Made by a program: the position numbers and the translations under genes. From Shewanella holmiensis (GTDB lineage Bacteria; Pseudomonadota; Gammaproteobacteria; Enterobacterales; Shewanellaceae), in the NCBI RefSeq assembly GCF_025370255.1, contig NZ_JAMTCD010000011.1, forward strand, positions 58,258-122,257: a stretch of DNA of 64,000 nucleotides, in the 5' to 3' direction. The notes below the pieces were generated by a model. The model ran no database searches. It worked only from the letters and a program-made list of their open reading frames with translations, and was not told the origin of the DNA. Position 1 is the first letter of the stretch; each line of letters starts with the position of its first letter. Shown here one piece after another: positions 18,778 to 27,456 of the stretch.

Positions 18778-20112
18778 TTACTTTTGGAACTGATACACGC
18801 TGCCCAGTTTCAATATTTGAGTTAGCTCATCTAACGCGGTGCGTGACTCCGTAATTAATTGTGGGTCGGCTAAATCTGCTACCGTTAACCTGTCACGGTA
18901 ATGTTTTTCTACCCATGTATTTAATCGGCCAAATAGCATGTCATTCATTAACGTGTTTTGATTTACTGCGGCCACTTCAAGCTCATTCATTGCCACGCGT
19001 AAACGTAAACACGCTGGGCCTCCACCGTTTTGCATACTTTGTTTTACATCAAAGTACTTCACTTGCTTGATTGGTGTACCCAATGTGGTTAGCTCATTCA
19101 AATAAGCAAATACAGCGGGGTTTTCCTGACAATCAGTTGGTGCCACTATAGCCATTTCACCGTTTGGTAAGGTAATAATTTGCGTATTGAACAAGTAACT
19201 TCTTACGGCATCATCAATCGATACTTGCGCTGTAGAGACTTTTATAAAATGCATTTCGGCGTTCATTTTTCGGCGGATCTCTGCAAATTTTGACTCGGTG
19301 TCTAAAAATGCTTGTTCATGATAAAACAACACATTTTGGTTACCGACAGCAATCACATCGTTATGAAACACGCCTTGATCAATCACGTCAGGGTTTTGTT
19401 GCATAAACACGCAGCTTTCATCTTCCAATTGATGTAATCGAGCAACAGCTTGCGAGGCCTCTAATGTTTGACGGGCAGGATATTTAACAGGCTTTGGTGC
19501 ATTAGGGTTGGTTGCACTTTGACCGTATACAAATAACTCCACACCGGCTTTACCATAGTCACTGCATAAACGTGTATGGTTTGCTGCCCCCTCATCACCA
19601 AAGTTGGCATGCTCAGGTAGATGTAAGTGATGTTTGAAATGACGATCATTATTAAATGTGGCTTTTAAAATATTACCGGTAGTCAGAGGTTCAATACTTC
19701 TGTGCAATTTATCAACCAGGTTGGCTGGAGTGAAATGCACTTTGCCATCTCGGGTGTCAGCGGAAGGTGACACTGTTGCCGCATTCGCGGTCCACATGCT
19801 TGAGGCGCTACAACAAGCGTTGAGTAACGCAGGAGCCTGCTTAGCGGCTTTTTGTAACACTTCTGCGTCAGATCCACTAAATCCAATTCTACGCAAAGTA
19901 CAAAGGTCTGGTCGCTCTTGAGGAGCAAGCACACCTTGCACCATACCTAAATCCGCAAGCGCTTTGGCTTTTTGCAATCCTTGTTTGGCTGCAGCCTTGG
20001 GGTTAGAGGCTTGGGCAGCATTAGAATAAGACGCCACATTACCAAAAGATAAACCGGCATAATTGTGCGTGGGTCCTACAAGGCCGTCAAAGTTTGCTTC
20101 AAATTGCTTCAT
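18778..20112 (-). CDS. astB: N-succinylarginine dihydrolase
   Basis: A 444-residue cytosolic enzyme that hydrolyses N2-succinylarginine to succinylornithine, CO2 and two NH3, step two of the arginine succinyltransferase (AST) pathway. It aligns over its whole length with E. coli Ast[20 protein letters not shown] at the start, [46 protein letters not shown], and the C-terminal [12 protein letters not shown] with the catalytic cysteine. The frame extends to a GTG at 20163, but the ATG at 20112 has GAAGGA upstream and matches the family start. The other ast genes are not beside it, so it is an isolated pathway gene with its own terminator. It is divergent from topA. Confidence 0.96.
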   Translation of the reverse strand: MKQFEANFDGLVGPTHNYAGLSFGNVASYSNAAQASNPKAAAKQGLQKAKALADLGMVQGVLAPQERPDLCTLRRIGFSGSDAEVLQKAAKQAPALLNACCSASSMWTANAATVSPSADTRDGKVHFTPANLVDKLHRSIEPLTTGNILKATFNNDRHFKHHLHLPEHANFGDEGAANHTRLCSDYGKAGVELFVYGQSATNPNAPKPVKYPARQTLEASQAVARLHQLEDESCVFMQQNPDVIDQGVFHNDVIAVGNQNVLFYHEQAFLDTESKFAEIRRKMNAEMHFIKVSTAQVSIDDAVRSYLFNTQIITLPNGEMAIVAPTDCQENPAVFAYLNELTTLGTPIKQVKYFDVKQSMQNGGGPACLRLRVAMNELEVAAVNQNTLMNDMLFGRLNTWVEKHYRDRLTVADLADPQLITESRTALDELTQILKLGSVYQFQK

Positions 20113-20469
20113 GGCTAATCCTTCTTGATTATAGTTATTGTGATTTCGACATGGAAATAACACTCAATTTGCATGTAAGAAATGACTAAATTACCGCAAG
20201 TATACGCAAGCTAAGCAGGTTAACAAACTGTTGGTTTTTTGTGCTCAGCCCCATTTTTGACTAAAAATGCACTCAATCAGCTTTCAAAAGTGTTTTATTG
20301 AGAAATTAGTTTTAAAAATCGCATATTATTTTTTCCATTTTTTTATTTTGGTAGAAAAATCACTCACAAATGCACATAAAAAGCAGATTTACTTGAAACT
20401 CTTGTCCTAACACTCTATATATGGAATCAATTTTGTTACTTTCTGAGACTATTTGGCGCAAATCAAACT
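20113..20469. other. Divergent intergenic region between astB and topA
   Basis: 357 nt without an ORF. It holds the topA promoter (20393-20421) and must hold the astB promoter. AT-rich runs around 20320-20350 could be UP-element-like or bendable DNA. No clear arginine-repressor box was found by eye. Confidence 0.5.
20393..20421 (+). promoter_or_regulatory. Sigma-70 promoter of topA
   Basis: TTGAAA (20393-20398), a 17-nt spacer and TATATA (20416-20421), predicting a transcript start near 20428 and a 40-nt leader before the topA ATG. The spacing is optimal and both hexamers are near consensus. Confidence 0.65.
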
Positions 20470-23115
20470 ATGGGTAAATCGTTAGTTATTGTCGAATCGC
20501 CGGCCAAAGCCAAGACTATTAATAAATATCTTGGTAAAGAATTCATCGTTAAGTCGAGCGTAGGTCACATCCGTGACTTACCGACTTCGTCCACTTCTGA
20601 TGGCACTCCACCAGCTAAAACAGCTGCTGAAGTGCGTAAGATGTCACCTGAAGCTAAAGCTATATATAAGCAGGCAAGAGATAAACAAGCGCTAGTTGGC
20701 CGTATGGGGATTGACCCTGAAAACGGCTGGGCTGCGAAATATGCCGTATTACCCGGTAAAGAAAAAGTGGTCAAAGAATTAAAGACCCTTGCAGAATCCG
20801 CTGACCAAATCTATCTCGCAACCGATTTGGACCGTGAAGGAGAAGCTATCGCCTGGCATTTACAGGAAATTATCGGTGGTGACGCTTCACGGTATCAACG
20901 AGTGGTATTTAATGAAATTACTAAAACTGCAATTCAAGATGCTTTTAGTAAACCGGCAACATTAGACACTAACATGGTAAACGCGCAGCAGGCTCGTCGA
21001 TTCCTCGACCGCGTTGTTGGCTTTATGGTGTCGCCGCTACTTTGGAAAAAAGTGGCGAGGGGATTATCGGCAGGTCGTGTGCAATCGGTTGCCGTTAGGT
21101 TAGTGGTTGAACGTGAAAGTGAAATTAAAGCGTTTGTGCCAGAAGAGTTCTGGGACATACATGCGGATTTAAATACCAGCAAAGCTGAACAGCTTAAAAT
21201 GCAGGTAATGAAATTTCAATCAGCTGCTTTTGAACCCATTAACGAGGCCCAAGCTAAGGTTGCTGTGGATGCGTTAAAAGGAGCGTCTTTCAAAGTTGCA
21301 AATCGTGAAGATAAAGCAACCTCAAGCAAACCTTCAGCCCCTTTTATTACCTCTACTTTGCAGCAGGCAGCCAGTACGCGCTTAGGTTTTGGGGTGAAGA
21401 AAACCATGATGATGGCGCAACGTTTGTATGAAGCAGGGCATATCACTTATATGCGTACTGACTCAACAAATTTGAGCCAAGAAGCGCTTGATAATGTCCG
21501 TGAGATGATTACTAACGAGTTTGGCGATAAGTATTTACCTGCTGAACCAATCCGTTATGGCAGTAAAGAAGGTGCCCAAGAAGCGCATGAAGCTATTCGC
21601 CCATCCAATGTTGCCATTCAATCGGCAACATTAACGGATATGGAGCGTGACGCTCAACGTCTTTATGAGCTGATTTGGCGTCAATTTGTAGCGTGTCAGA
21701 TGACACCTGCGCAATACGATGCAACTCGATTGACTGTAGTTGCTGGTGATTACGAATTAAAAGCCAGTGGACGTACATTACGCTTTGATGGTTGGACACG
21801 CGTTCAGCCACCTATGAGTAAGAAAAATGACGACACCAGCACCTTACCTGTGGTTGAGATCGGTGACAGCTTAAGTCTTGAACAATTACTGCCTAAACAA
21901 CATTTTACTAAACCGCCAGCGCGTTATGGTGAAGCGTCATTAGTAAAAGAGTTAGAAAAGCGTGGTATTGGGCGCCCATCTACTTATGCGACCATCATTT
22001 CAACCATTCAAGACCGAGGTTATGTACGGGTTGATAACCGTCGTTTCTTTGCTGAAAAAATGGGTGAAATTGTCAGCGAGCGTTTAGTTGAAAGCTTTAA
22101 AGATTTAATGAGCTATGACTTTACAGCTAGTATGGAGCAGACATTAGATGATGTTGCCCATGGAAAGCTGGATTGGAAAAAAGTACTTGATGGTTTCTAT
22201 GGTGATTTTACCAAGCAATTATTAATGGCTGAATTGGATCCTACTGAAGGCGGAATGCGTCTGAACGATCCGGTTTTGACAGACATCGAATGTCCAACAT
22301 GCCAACGTAAAATGGGTATTCGTACCGGTTCTACTGGTGTGTTTTTAGGCTGTAGTGGTTATGCATTACCGCCAAAAGAGCGCTGCAAAACAACGGTGAA
22401 TTTAACCTCTGGTGATGAAGCTATCAGTGACAATGAAGATGCTGAAACCGATGCTCTTCGTGCTAAACATCGTTGTGGAAAATGTGGCACCGCAATGGAC
22501 AGCTACCTAATTGACGAATCGCGTAAATTGCATGTCTGTGGTAATAACCCAAGCTGCGATGGCTACGAGATTGAAAAAGGTCAATTTAAGATCAAAGGTT
22601 ATGAAGGCCCGCTCATTGAGTGTGATCGTTGTGGCAATGATATGGAATTGAAAAACGGCCGTTTTGGTAAATATTTTGGTTGTACCAATAGCGAATGTAA
22701 AAATACTCGTAAACTGCTGAAAAATGGAGAAGCTGCGCCACCAAAAGAAGATCCTATCTTCTTACCCGAGCTTAAGTGCTCCAAGTCAGATGCACACTTT
22801 GTGTTACGTGATGGTGCAGCAGGGATATTTTTAGCGGCCAGTACTTTCCCTAAATCGCGCGAAACCCGTGCTCCTTTAGTGGAAGAGTTAGTTAAATATC
22901 GTGATCTACTTTGGGATAAGTATGCATTTTTAGCCGATGCCCCCGTTGAAGATGATGACGGTAATAAAACCGCTGTTAAATTTAGCCGTAAAACTAAAGA
23001 GCAATATGTTGCTACTGAAGTAGATGGTAAAGCGACGGGGTGGTCTGCCAAATTTGTTGGTGGAAAGTGGGTCAGTGAATCGACTAAAACACCAAAGAAA
23101 AAAGCAAAAAAGTAA
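20470..23115 (+). CDS. topA: DNA topoisomerase I
   Basis: An 881-residue type IA topoisomerase that relaxes negative supercoils (E. coli TopA is 865). The N-terminal Toprim domain starts [18 protein letters not shown] and contains [14 protein letters not shown] with the metal-binding acidic residues. The active-site tyrosine lies in the block [12 protein letters not shown]. The C-terminal third carries zinc-ribbon topoisomerase modules: CPTCxRKMGIR...[12 protein letters not shown]...CGNNPSC and [10 protein letters not shown]...CTNSEC, then a lysine-rich end. The start ATG follows a good promoter. In many gammaproteobacteria topA lies next to cysB; here a binding-protein gene follows after a terminator. 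Confidence 0.98.
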   Translation: MGKSLVIVESPAKAKTINKYLGKEFIVKSSVGHIRDLPTSSTSDGTPPAKTAAEVRKMSPEAKAIYKQARDKQALVGRMGIDPENGWAAKYAVLPGKEKVVKELKTLAESADQIYLATDLDREGEAIAWHLQEIIGGDASRYQRVVFNEITKTAIQDAFSKPATLDTNMVNAQQARRFLDRVVGFMVSPLLWKKVARGLSAGRVQSVAVRLVVERESEIKAFVPEEFWDIHADLNTSKAEQLKMQVMKFQSAAFEPINEAQAKVAVDALKGASFKVANREDKATSSKPSAPFITSTLQQAASTRLGFGVKKTMMMAQRLYEAGHITYMRTDSTNLSQEALDNVREMITNEFGDKYLPAEPIRYGSKEGAQEAHEAIRPSNVAIQSATLTDMERDAQRLYELIWRQFVACQMTPAQYDATRLTVVAGDYELKASGRTLRFDGWTRVQPPMSKKNDDTSTLPVVEIGDSLSLEQLLPKQHFTKPPARYGEASLVKELEKRGIGRPSTYATIISTIQDRGYVRVDNRRFFAEKMGEIVSERLVESFKDLMSYDFTASMEQTLDDVAHGKLDWKKVLDGFYGDFTKQLLMAELDPTEGGMRLNDPVLTDIECPTCQRKMGIRTGSTGVFLGCSGYALPPKERCKTTVNLTSGDEAISDNEDAETDALRAKHRCGKCGTAMDSYLIDESRKLHVCGNNPSCDGYEIEKGQFKIKGYEGPLIECDRCGNDMELKNGRFGKYFGCTNSECKNTRKLLKNGEAAPPKEDPIFLPELKCSKSDAHFVLRDGAAGIFLAASTFPKSRETRAPLVEELVKYRDLLWDKYAFLADAPVEDDDGNKTAVKFSRKTKEQYVATEVDGKATGWSAKFVGGKWVSESTKTPKKKAKK

Positions 23116-23140
23116 GTTAATATTTTTCGCATAACAAAAA

Positions 23141-23167
23141 CGCCATCATTTTGATGGCGTTTTTGTT
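23141..23167 (+). terminator. Terminator of topA
   Basis: CGCCATCA (23141-23148), loop TTT, TGATGGCG (23152-23159), then TTTTTG. 26 nt after the topA stop. Confidence 0.9.
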
Positions 23168-23240
23168 TCAGCCCAAAAACTTAATCATTGACAAGCCAAC
23201 GATTGAACTACAATGAGAATATGTACTAATAGCCTAATAG

Positions 23241-23966
23241 TTGTTTATTGTGATCTATCGTATTGTTGCGTTGCTTACATTTTTGCTTTTATCTGAGTTT
23301 GCTGCTGGGCAAGACTCCTTCACTAATGACAGCGTGAATACGGTGCAGCCTGTTGGTGATTTTGAGGTGATTGCTGTTGAATATCCTCCCTTTACGACCA
23401 TGGAAGAACCCGAACATGGTGTTAACTTTTTGTTGCTCGATGAGTTAATTATTCGGCATGATATGCATAAACTGACACCATTATTTTTGCCTCCTGCTAG
23501 AGCACAACTGCAAGTACAATCAGGGAGATGGTGCTTAAGTTTTTTTCCTCCACCGGAATATTTACCTAGTACATTTTTACCATTAAGCGATCAAAAAGTA
23601 ATTTTGGGTTTATTTAGACGAACTGAATCATCAATGTTTGACTGGCAACATCTTTCAGAGCTAAAAGGTCAGAAACTCGGCATCATGCGATATAAGCGTG
23701 AAGGTGCATTTCAGAAACAGTTTATTGATGCGGGGATTGAAATTGTGCAAGTCGAGTCGTTAGCTCAAGGCTTTAAAATGCTGCAGTACAATAGAATCGA
23801 TTTGGTTTTTTCAAATCAGTTTCCTGAGTTTTTAAAGCACTTATCTGAGTCAGAAAGAGCGCTATTTCAGTTTTCAAACACGTCGATAATGGAAGTTAAT
23901 GTTGGTGTTTATATAAACAATAAATGTCTAGAGCAGTTTCGATCATTGCTTCCTAGCACACAGTGA
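23241..23966 (+). CDS. Orphan periplasmic substrate-binding protein (SBP_bac_3-like)
   Basis: A 241-residue protein with a hydrophobic signal segment (VALLTFLLLSEFAAGQ). The fold resembles type-3 solute-binding proteins: DFEVIAVEYPPFT near the mature N-terminus, a middle block LKGQKLGIMRYKREGAF and a hinge-like MLQYNRIDLVFSNQ. Similar stand-alone proteins are common in Shewanella and have no transporter genes beside them, as here. Ligand and role are unknown. The start is uncertain: the frame opens with TTG (23241) and a GTG three codons later (23250); no ATG precedes the signal peptide, and no strong Shine-Dalgarno is seen. Confidence 0.75.
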   Translation: MFIVIYRIVALLTFLLLSEFAAGQDSFTNDSVNTVQPVGDFEVIAVEYPPFTTMEEPEHGVNFLLLDELIIRHDMHKLTPLFLPPARAQLQVQSGRWCLSFFPPPEYLPSTFLPLSDQKVILGLFRRTESSMFDWQHLSELKGQKLGIMRYKREGAFQKQFIDAGIEIVQVESLAQGFKMLQYNRIDLVFSNQFPEFLKHLSESERALFQFSNTSIMEVNVGVYINNKCLEQFRSLLPSTQ

Positions 23967-24069
23967 TGTCGTAAAAAACATCAGTTGACCCTGATTAATC
24001 CTCATAAATTATCCTTTTAATCCCTTGATGTGGTAATTTGTTCGTTTGATTTTTTTAATGGTAGATTTC

Positions 24070-25467
24070 ATGATTGTTGGTTTTGATTACGGTAGTGCTA
24101 ATTGCTCAGTGGGAATATGGGAAAATGAACAAGTTAAACTACTTCCACTGAGTGTTGATTCTAACTATCTACCATCAACACTGTATGCAATGGACCGAGA
24201 GCTGATAGCTGAAGCGGTTTACGCTGGGTTACCCGATAAGTTAAAGGCTGAATATTCTCATTTACGCAGTTCACAATTAATGCGCGCTAAACAAATTCGC
24301 CATGAACTTGATCTACTCACCGATGAACAAGTCGTGTTTGTTGGCCAATCGGCAATCGAAGCCTATCTAGAGATGCCCGAAGAGGGTTTTTATGTTCGTT
24401 CCCCCAAGTCATTTTTAGGGGCAACAGGTTTACGCCCAGAGCAAGTCGCCTTATTTGAAGACATTGTGACCCTGATGATGATGCACGTGAAGCAATTGCT
24501 TGACCAGCAGCTGATTGCTAAGGGGTTGCCATGTGCAACTCACGCCATGATAGGTCGTCCGGTTAACTTTCAAGGCATTGGCGGAGAACAAAGTAATCAG
24601 CAAGCTGAAGCCATATTGACCCTAGCAGCAAAACGCGCTGGTTTTAGTGACGTTGGTTTTTTATTTGAACCATTAGCTGCCGGAATGGATTTTGAATCAA
24701 CCTTAGTTGATGCAGCTAATGTGCTTGTTGTGGATGTTGGCGGGGGCACCACCGATTGCTCTTTAGTTAAAATGGGTCCCGACTTAATGGTAGCTGGCCA
24801 ACGAGATAAAGATTGTTTAGGCCATAGCGGCCAGCGTATTGGGGGGAATGATTTAGATATTGCCTTAGCCATGCAAGGATTTATGCCAAGCTTTGGCAGT
24901 GGCAGTAAAATGCTTGACGGTAAGCCGATGCCGTCAAATCTATTTTGGAATGCAGTCGCAGTTAATGACATTAGTGCCCAGCGTGATTTTTACCAATTAG
25001 CGAGTAAAAAGTTAATTGAAGTGTTGATTAAAGAGTCGCAGACACCTCATATGATTAATCGGTTGCTCATATTGCAACAAAACCAAATGAGTTTTCAATT
25101 AGTGCGTCAAGCAGAGTTAGCCAAAATCGCCTTGACTCAAGCCCCCCAGCATCAGACCTATTTAGACTTTATCGAAGATGATTTTTCGGTAGAGGTCAGT
25201 GCTAAACAGTTTGAGCAAGCCATTACACCCTCGTTGGACAAAGTGAGTCAATTAATGCAACAGGCAATGACCTGTGTTGATATTGACGGCAAACGTTTTA
25301 ATAGTCCTGATATTGTGTATATTACCGGAGGGACGGCACGCAGTCCGGCTATCTATAATCAAATTGCCAACGTTTATCCTGATGCAAAAGTGGTTGTTGG
25401 TGACCATTTTGGATCTGTCACTGCGGGATTAACCCGTTGGGCACAACAATATTTTAAGGTAACTTAA
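24070..25467 (+). CDS. yegD: Hsp70-family protein YegD
   Basis: A 465-residue actin-fold ATPase related to DnaK but lacking the peptide-binding domain, aligned over its whole length with E. coli YegD. Landmarks: GFDYGSANCSVGIW (phosphate 1), FYVRSPKSFLGA, GRPVNFQGIGG, VLVVDVGGGTTDCSL (phosphate 2), RIGGNDLDIALA and IVYITGGTARSP (adenosine site). Function is not established. The frame opens at a TTG (24046), but the ATG at 24070 (MIVGFDYG) matches the family start; an ATG at 24058 is also possible. Its stop codon overlaps the start of the creA gene (TAATG), implying coupled translation. Confidence 0.92.
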   Translation: MIVGFDYGSANCSVGIWENEQVKLLPLSVDSNYLPSTLYAMDRELIAEAVYAGLPDKLKAEYSHLRSSQLMRAKQIRHELDLLTDEQVVFVGQSAIEAYLEMPEEGFYVRSPKSFLGATGLRPEQVALFEDIVTLMMMHVKQLLDQQLIAKGLPCATHAMIGRPVNFQGIGGEQSNQQAEAILTLAAKRAGFSDVGFLFEPLAAGMDFESTLVDAANVLVVDVGGGTTDCSLVKMGPDLMVAGQRDKDCLGHSGQRIGGNDLDIALAMQGFMPSFGSGSKMLDGKPMPSNLFWNAVAVNDISAQRDFYQLASKKLIEVLIKESQTPHMINRLLILQQNQMSFQLVRQAELAKIALTQAPQHQTYLDFIEDDFSVEVSAKQFEQAITPSLDKVSQLMQQAMTCVDIDGKRFNSPDIVYITGGTARSPAIYNQIANVYPDAKVVVGDHFGSVTAGLTRWAQQYFKVT

Positions 25468-25946
25468 TGAACATGAAACTAACGTTAATATCCGTTCTTA
25501 CACTTAGCAGTATGTTAATGGGGTGCAGTGATGATGTGGGCAAAGTCAGTTTAGGATTGTTTACCACGAAAGATGTGATTATTGATGCGAAACATGATCC
25601 TAAAATTCCAGGTGTGACTTGCCATATAAGTCGAATTAAAGCTGATTTAGATTTTGCTGACCCATCCGATATGGGGATCAGTTGTCGCCAAACAGGGCCT
25701 ATTAGTGCCAATGATCTTGCTGATATTGACATGAGTAAAGGCGGCGAAATTGTCTTTCAAGAATCGTTAAGTATTTTGTTTAAAAGCTTAAAAGTAAGAC
25801 GTATTTTAGACAAAGAAAATCAAACTTTATTGTATTTGTCATATTCTACTAAAGAAACCAATGGCAGTCATAAGCATGCACTTTCAACAGTACCTTTATA
25901 TGGCACCGAAGCTTGGAATGCGTTAAACCTTGATGTTAAAAATTAA
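25467..25946 (+). CDS. creA: CreA-family lipoprotein
   Basis: A 159-residue protein of the CreA family. The mature part matches E. coli CreA in VTCHISRIKADLDFADPSD, ISCRQTGPIS, GGEIVFQES and ILFKSLKVRRILDKEN. The N-terminus has a lipobox (LMGC followed by SDD), so this version appears lipidated. The Asp at +3 and Ser at +2 make outer-membrane anchoring likely under the Lol rule. The role of CreA is unknown. It overlaps the yegD stop by one base (TAATG), so the pair forms a coupled two-gene operon. Confidence 0.9.
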   Translation: MNMKLTLISVLTLSSMLMGCSDDVGKVSLGLFTTKDVIIDAKHDPKIPGVTCHISRIKADLDFADPSDMGISCRQTGPISANDLADIDMSKGGEIVFQESLSILFKSLKVRRILDKENQTLLYLSYSTKETNGSHKHALSTVPLYGTEAWNALNLDVKN

Positions 25947-26110
25947 TCGCATAAGCATTTGATCATCAAATGAAAAACAAAGAGTTCAACACAGGGTGAT
26001 ATGAGCATTTTTCAATAGTATTTTCGGATTGTTTATGATGTTTGTGCTTGATTAACCGTCTGCAGTTGTCACTAAACAGAATAGTAAATAAATCGTCCAG
26101 ATTTGCATAT

Positions 26111-26140
26111 CAAAAGGCTACGATTAACGTAGCCTTTTTG
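26111..26140. terminator. Bidirectional terminator between creA and metC
   Basis: AGGCTACG (26115-26122) pairs with CGTAGCCT (26128-26135), loop ATTAA. AAAA precedes and TTTTT follows the stem, so it can end both converging transcripts. Confidence 0.85.
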
Positions 26141-26169
26141 ACTTGTTTGACGTTAGTTTTTAAAGTCTG

Positions 26170-27357
26170 TTACTTTAAAATCTGATGATAGCGCTCAAAT
26201 CCTCGTTCAAGATCGGCAATTAAGTCCTGGGTATCCTCTAAACCAATATGTAATCTGATAAGCGGTTTTGAACTGTCCCATTGGGTCGCGCTACGAATTT
26301 TATCAATACCAAACACGCCCAGAATTAAGCTTTCATATCCTCCCCAAGAAAAGCCCATTTTGAAGTGCTGCATGTTTTCAACAAAGGCTGTGACACTGCG
26401 TAAATCACCTTGCTTCAATACAAACGAAAACAAGCCATTTGCAGAAGTGAAATCTCGTTCAAAAAACTCATGTCCTGGGCAGGTATCAAATGCCGGATGA
26501 CGAACATGATCAACTTCTGGCCGTTGTGCTAACCATTTCGCCACGGCTAAGCCATTTTTATGGTGTTGTGCCATTCGCACACCTAAGGTTCGTAAACCTC
26601 TAGCGGCTAGAAATACATCGTCAGGAGAAGTTGTTTGGCCCATCAAGTAGCTGTTTTCACGCAGTTGTGGCCAGTAAGTCTCATTTGCTGTTGCGGTACC
26701 CATCATCACATCTGAATGGCCAACGATGTATTTTGTCGCTGCTTGAATAGAAATATCGACCCCCATTTCAAAGGGGCGTGAGTTGATAGGAGATGCCCAG
26801 GTATTATCCAACATTACAATAATATTGCTTTCGTGTGCTATACGACAAAGCGTGGGTACATCTTGAACTTCCATGGTAATCGACCCAGGGGACTCTAGAA
26901 ATAGCACTTTTGTATTTGGACGAATTAGCTCGCGAATGCCTTCACCTATCATAGGGTCATAATAGGTCGTTTCAATACCAAAACCTGCAAGCATTTTGTC
27001 ACACAAATCTCGGGTCGGCTCATAGGCGGTATCGACCATCAACAGATGATCTCCCGATTTTAAAAATGACAATAAAGCGGCACTTATCGCGCCAGCGCCG
27101 GATGGGTACAAGGCTGTACCAGCACCGCCTTCAAGTTCAGCTATCGCTTCTTGGAATGAAAAATGGGTTGGGGTGCCACGGCGACCATAAAAAAGCTCAC
27201 CATTAGTTTTGTTTTTAATGGCAAAACGCATGTCATCCATAGTGTCAAACACCACAGTCGATGCTCTAAACACAGGGGGATTAATGATGCCCTTGGTGTA
27301 TTTCTTGTCTCTGCCTAAACTTACAATTTGAGTCGCTTGCTTACCATGTTTTGCCAT
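26170..27357 (-). CDS. metC: Cystathionine beta-lyase
   Basis: A 395-residue pyridoxal-phosphate enzyme that cleaves cystathionine to homocysteine, pyruvate and ammonia in methionine synthesis. It follows E. coli MetC throughout: NGELFYGRRGTPTHFSFQEA, LELEGGAGTALYPSG-type block, VFLESPGSITMEVQDVP, the cofactor lysine in SIQAATKYIVGHSD, and the C-terminal SWGGYESLI and RLHIGLEDTQDLI. The open frame extends to an ATG at 27399 without a Shine-Dalgarno. The ATG at 27357 (MAKHGKQATQIV) aligns with the family start and follows AAGGGATG at somewhat long spacing. Monocistronic. Confidence 0.93.
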   Translation of the reverse strand: MAKHGKQATQIVSLGRDKKYTKGIINPPVFRASTVVFDTMDDMRFAIKNKTNGELFYGRRGTPTHFSFQEAIAELEGGAGTALYPSGAGAISAALLSFLKSGDHLLMVDTAYEPTRDLCDKMLAGFGIETTYYDPMIGEGIRELIRPNTKVLFLESPGSITMEVQDVPTLCRIAHESNIIVMLDNTWASPINSRPFEMGVDISIQAATKYIVGHSDVMMGTATANETYWPQLRENSYLMGQTTSPDDVFLAARGLRTLGVRMAQHHKNGLAVAKWLAQRPEVDHVRHPAFDTCPGHEFFERDFTSANGLFSFVLKQGDLRSVTAFVENMQHFKMGFSWGGYESLILGVFGIDKIRSATQWDSSKPLIRLHIGLEDTQDLIADLERGFERYHQILK

Positions 27358-27456
27358 AATGACTTCATCCCTTTTAACTTTATTTGGCCATCCTACCATC
27401 TATACGGCTAAATGAAAGGGGCAACTGTTGGATTTAATATTTTTACTTTGATTGAA

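Noticed and set aside
22599..23132. 177-codon minus-strand ORF antisense to topA
   Set aside because: Composition is the reverse shadow of the topA zinc-ribbon region; no ribosome binding site and no family likeness.
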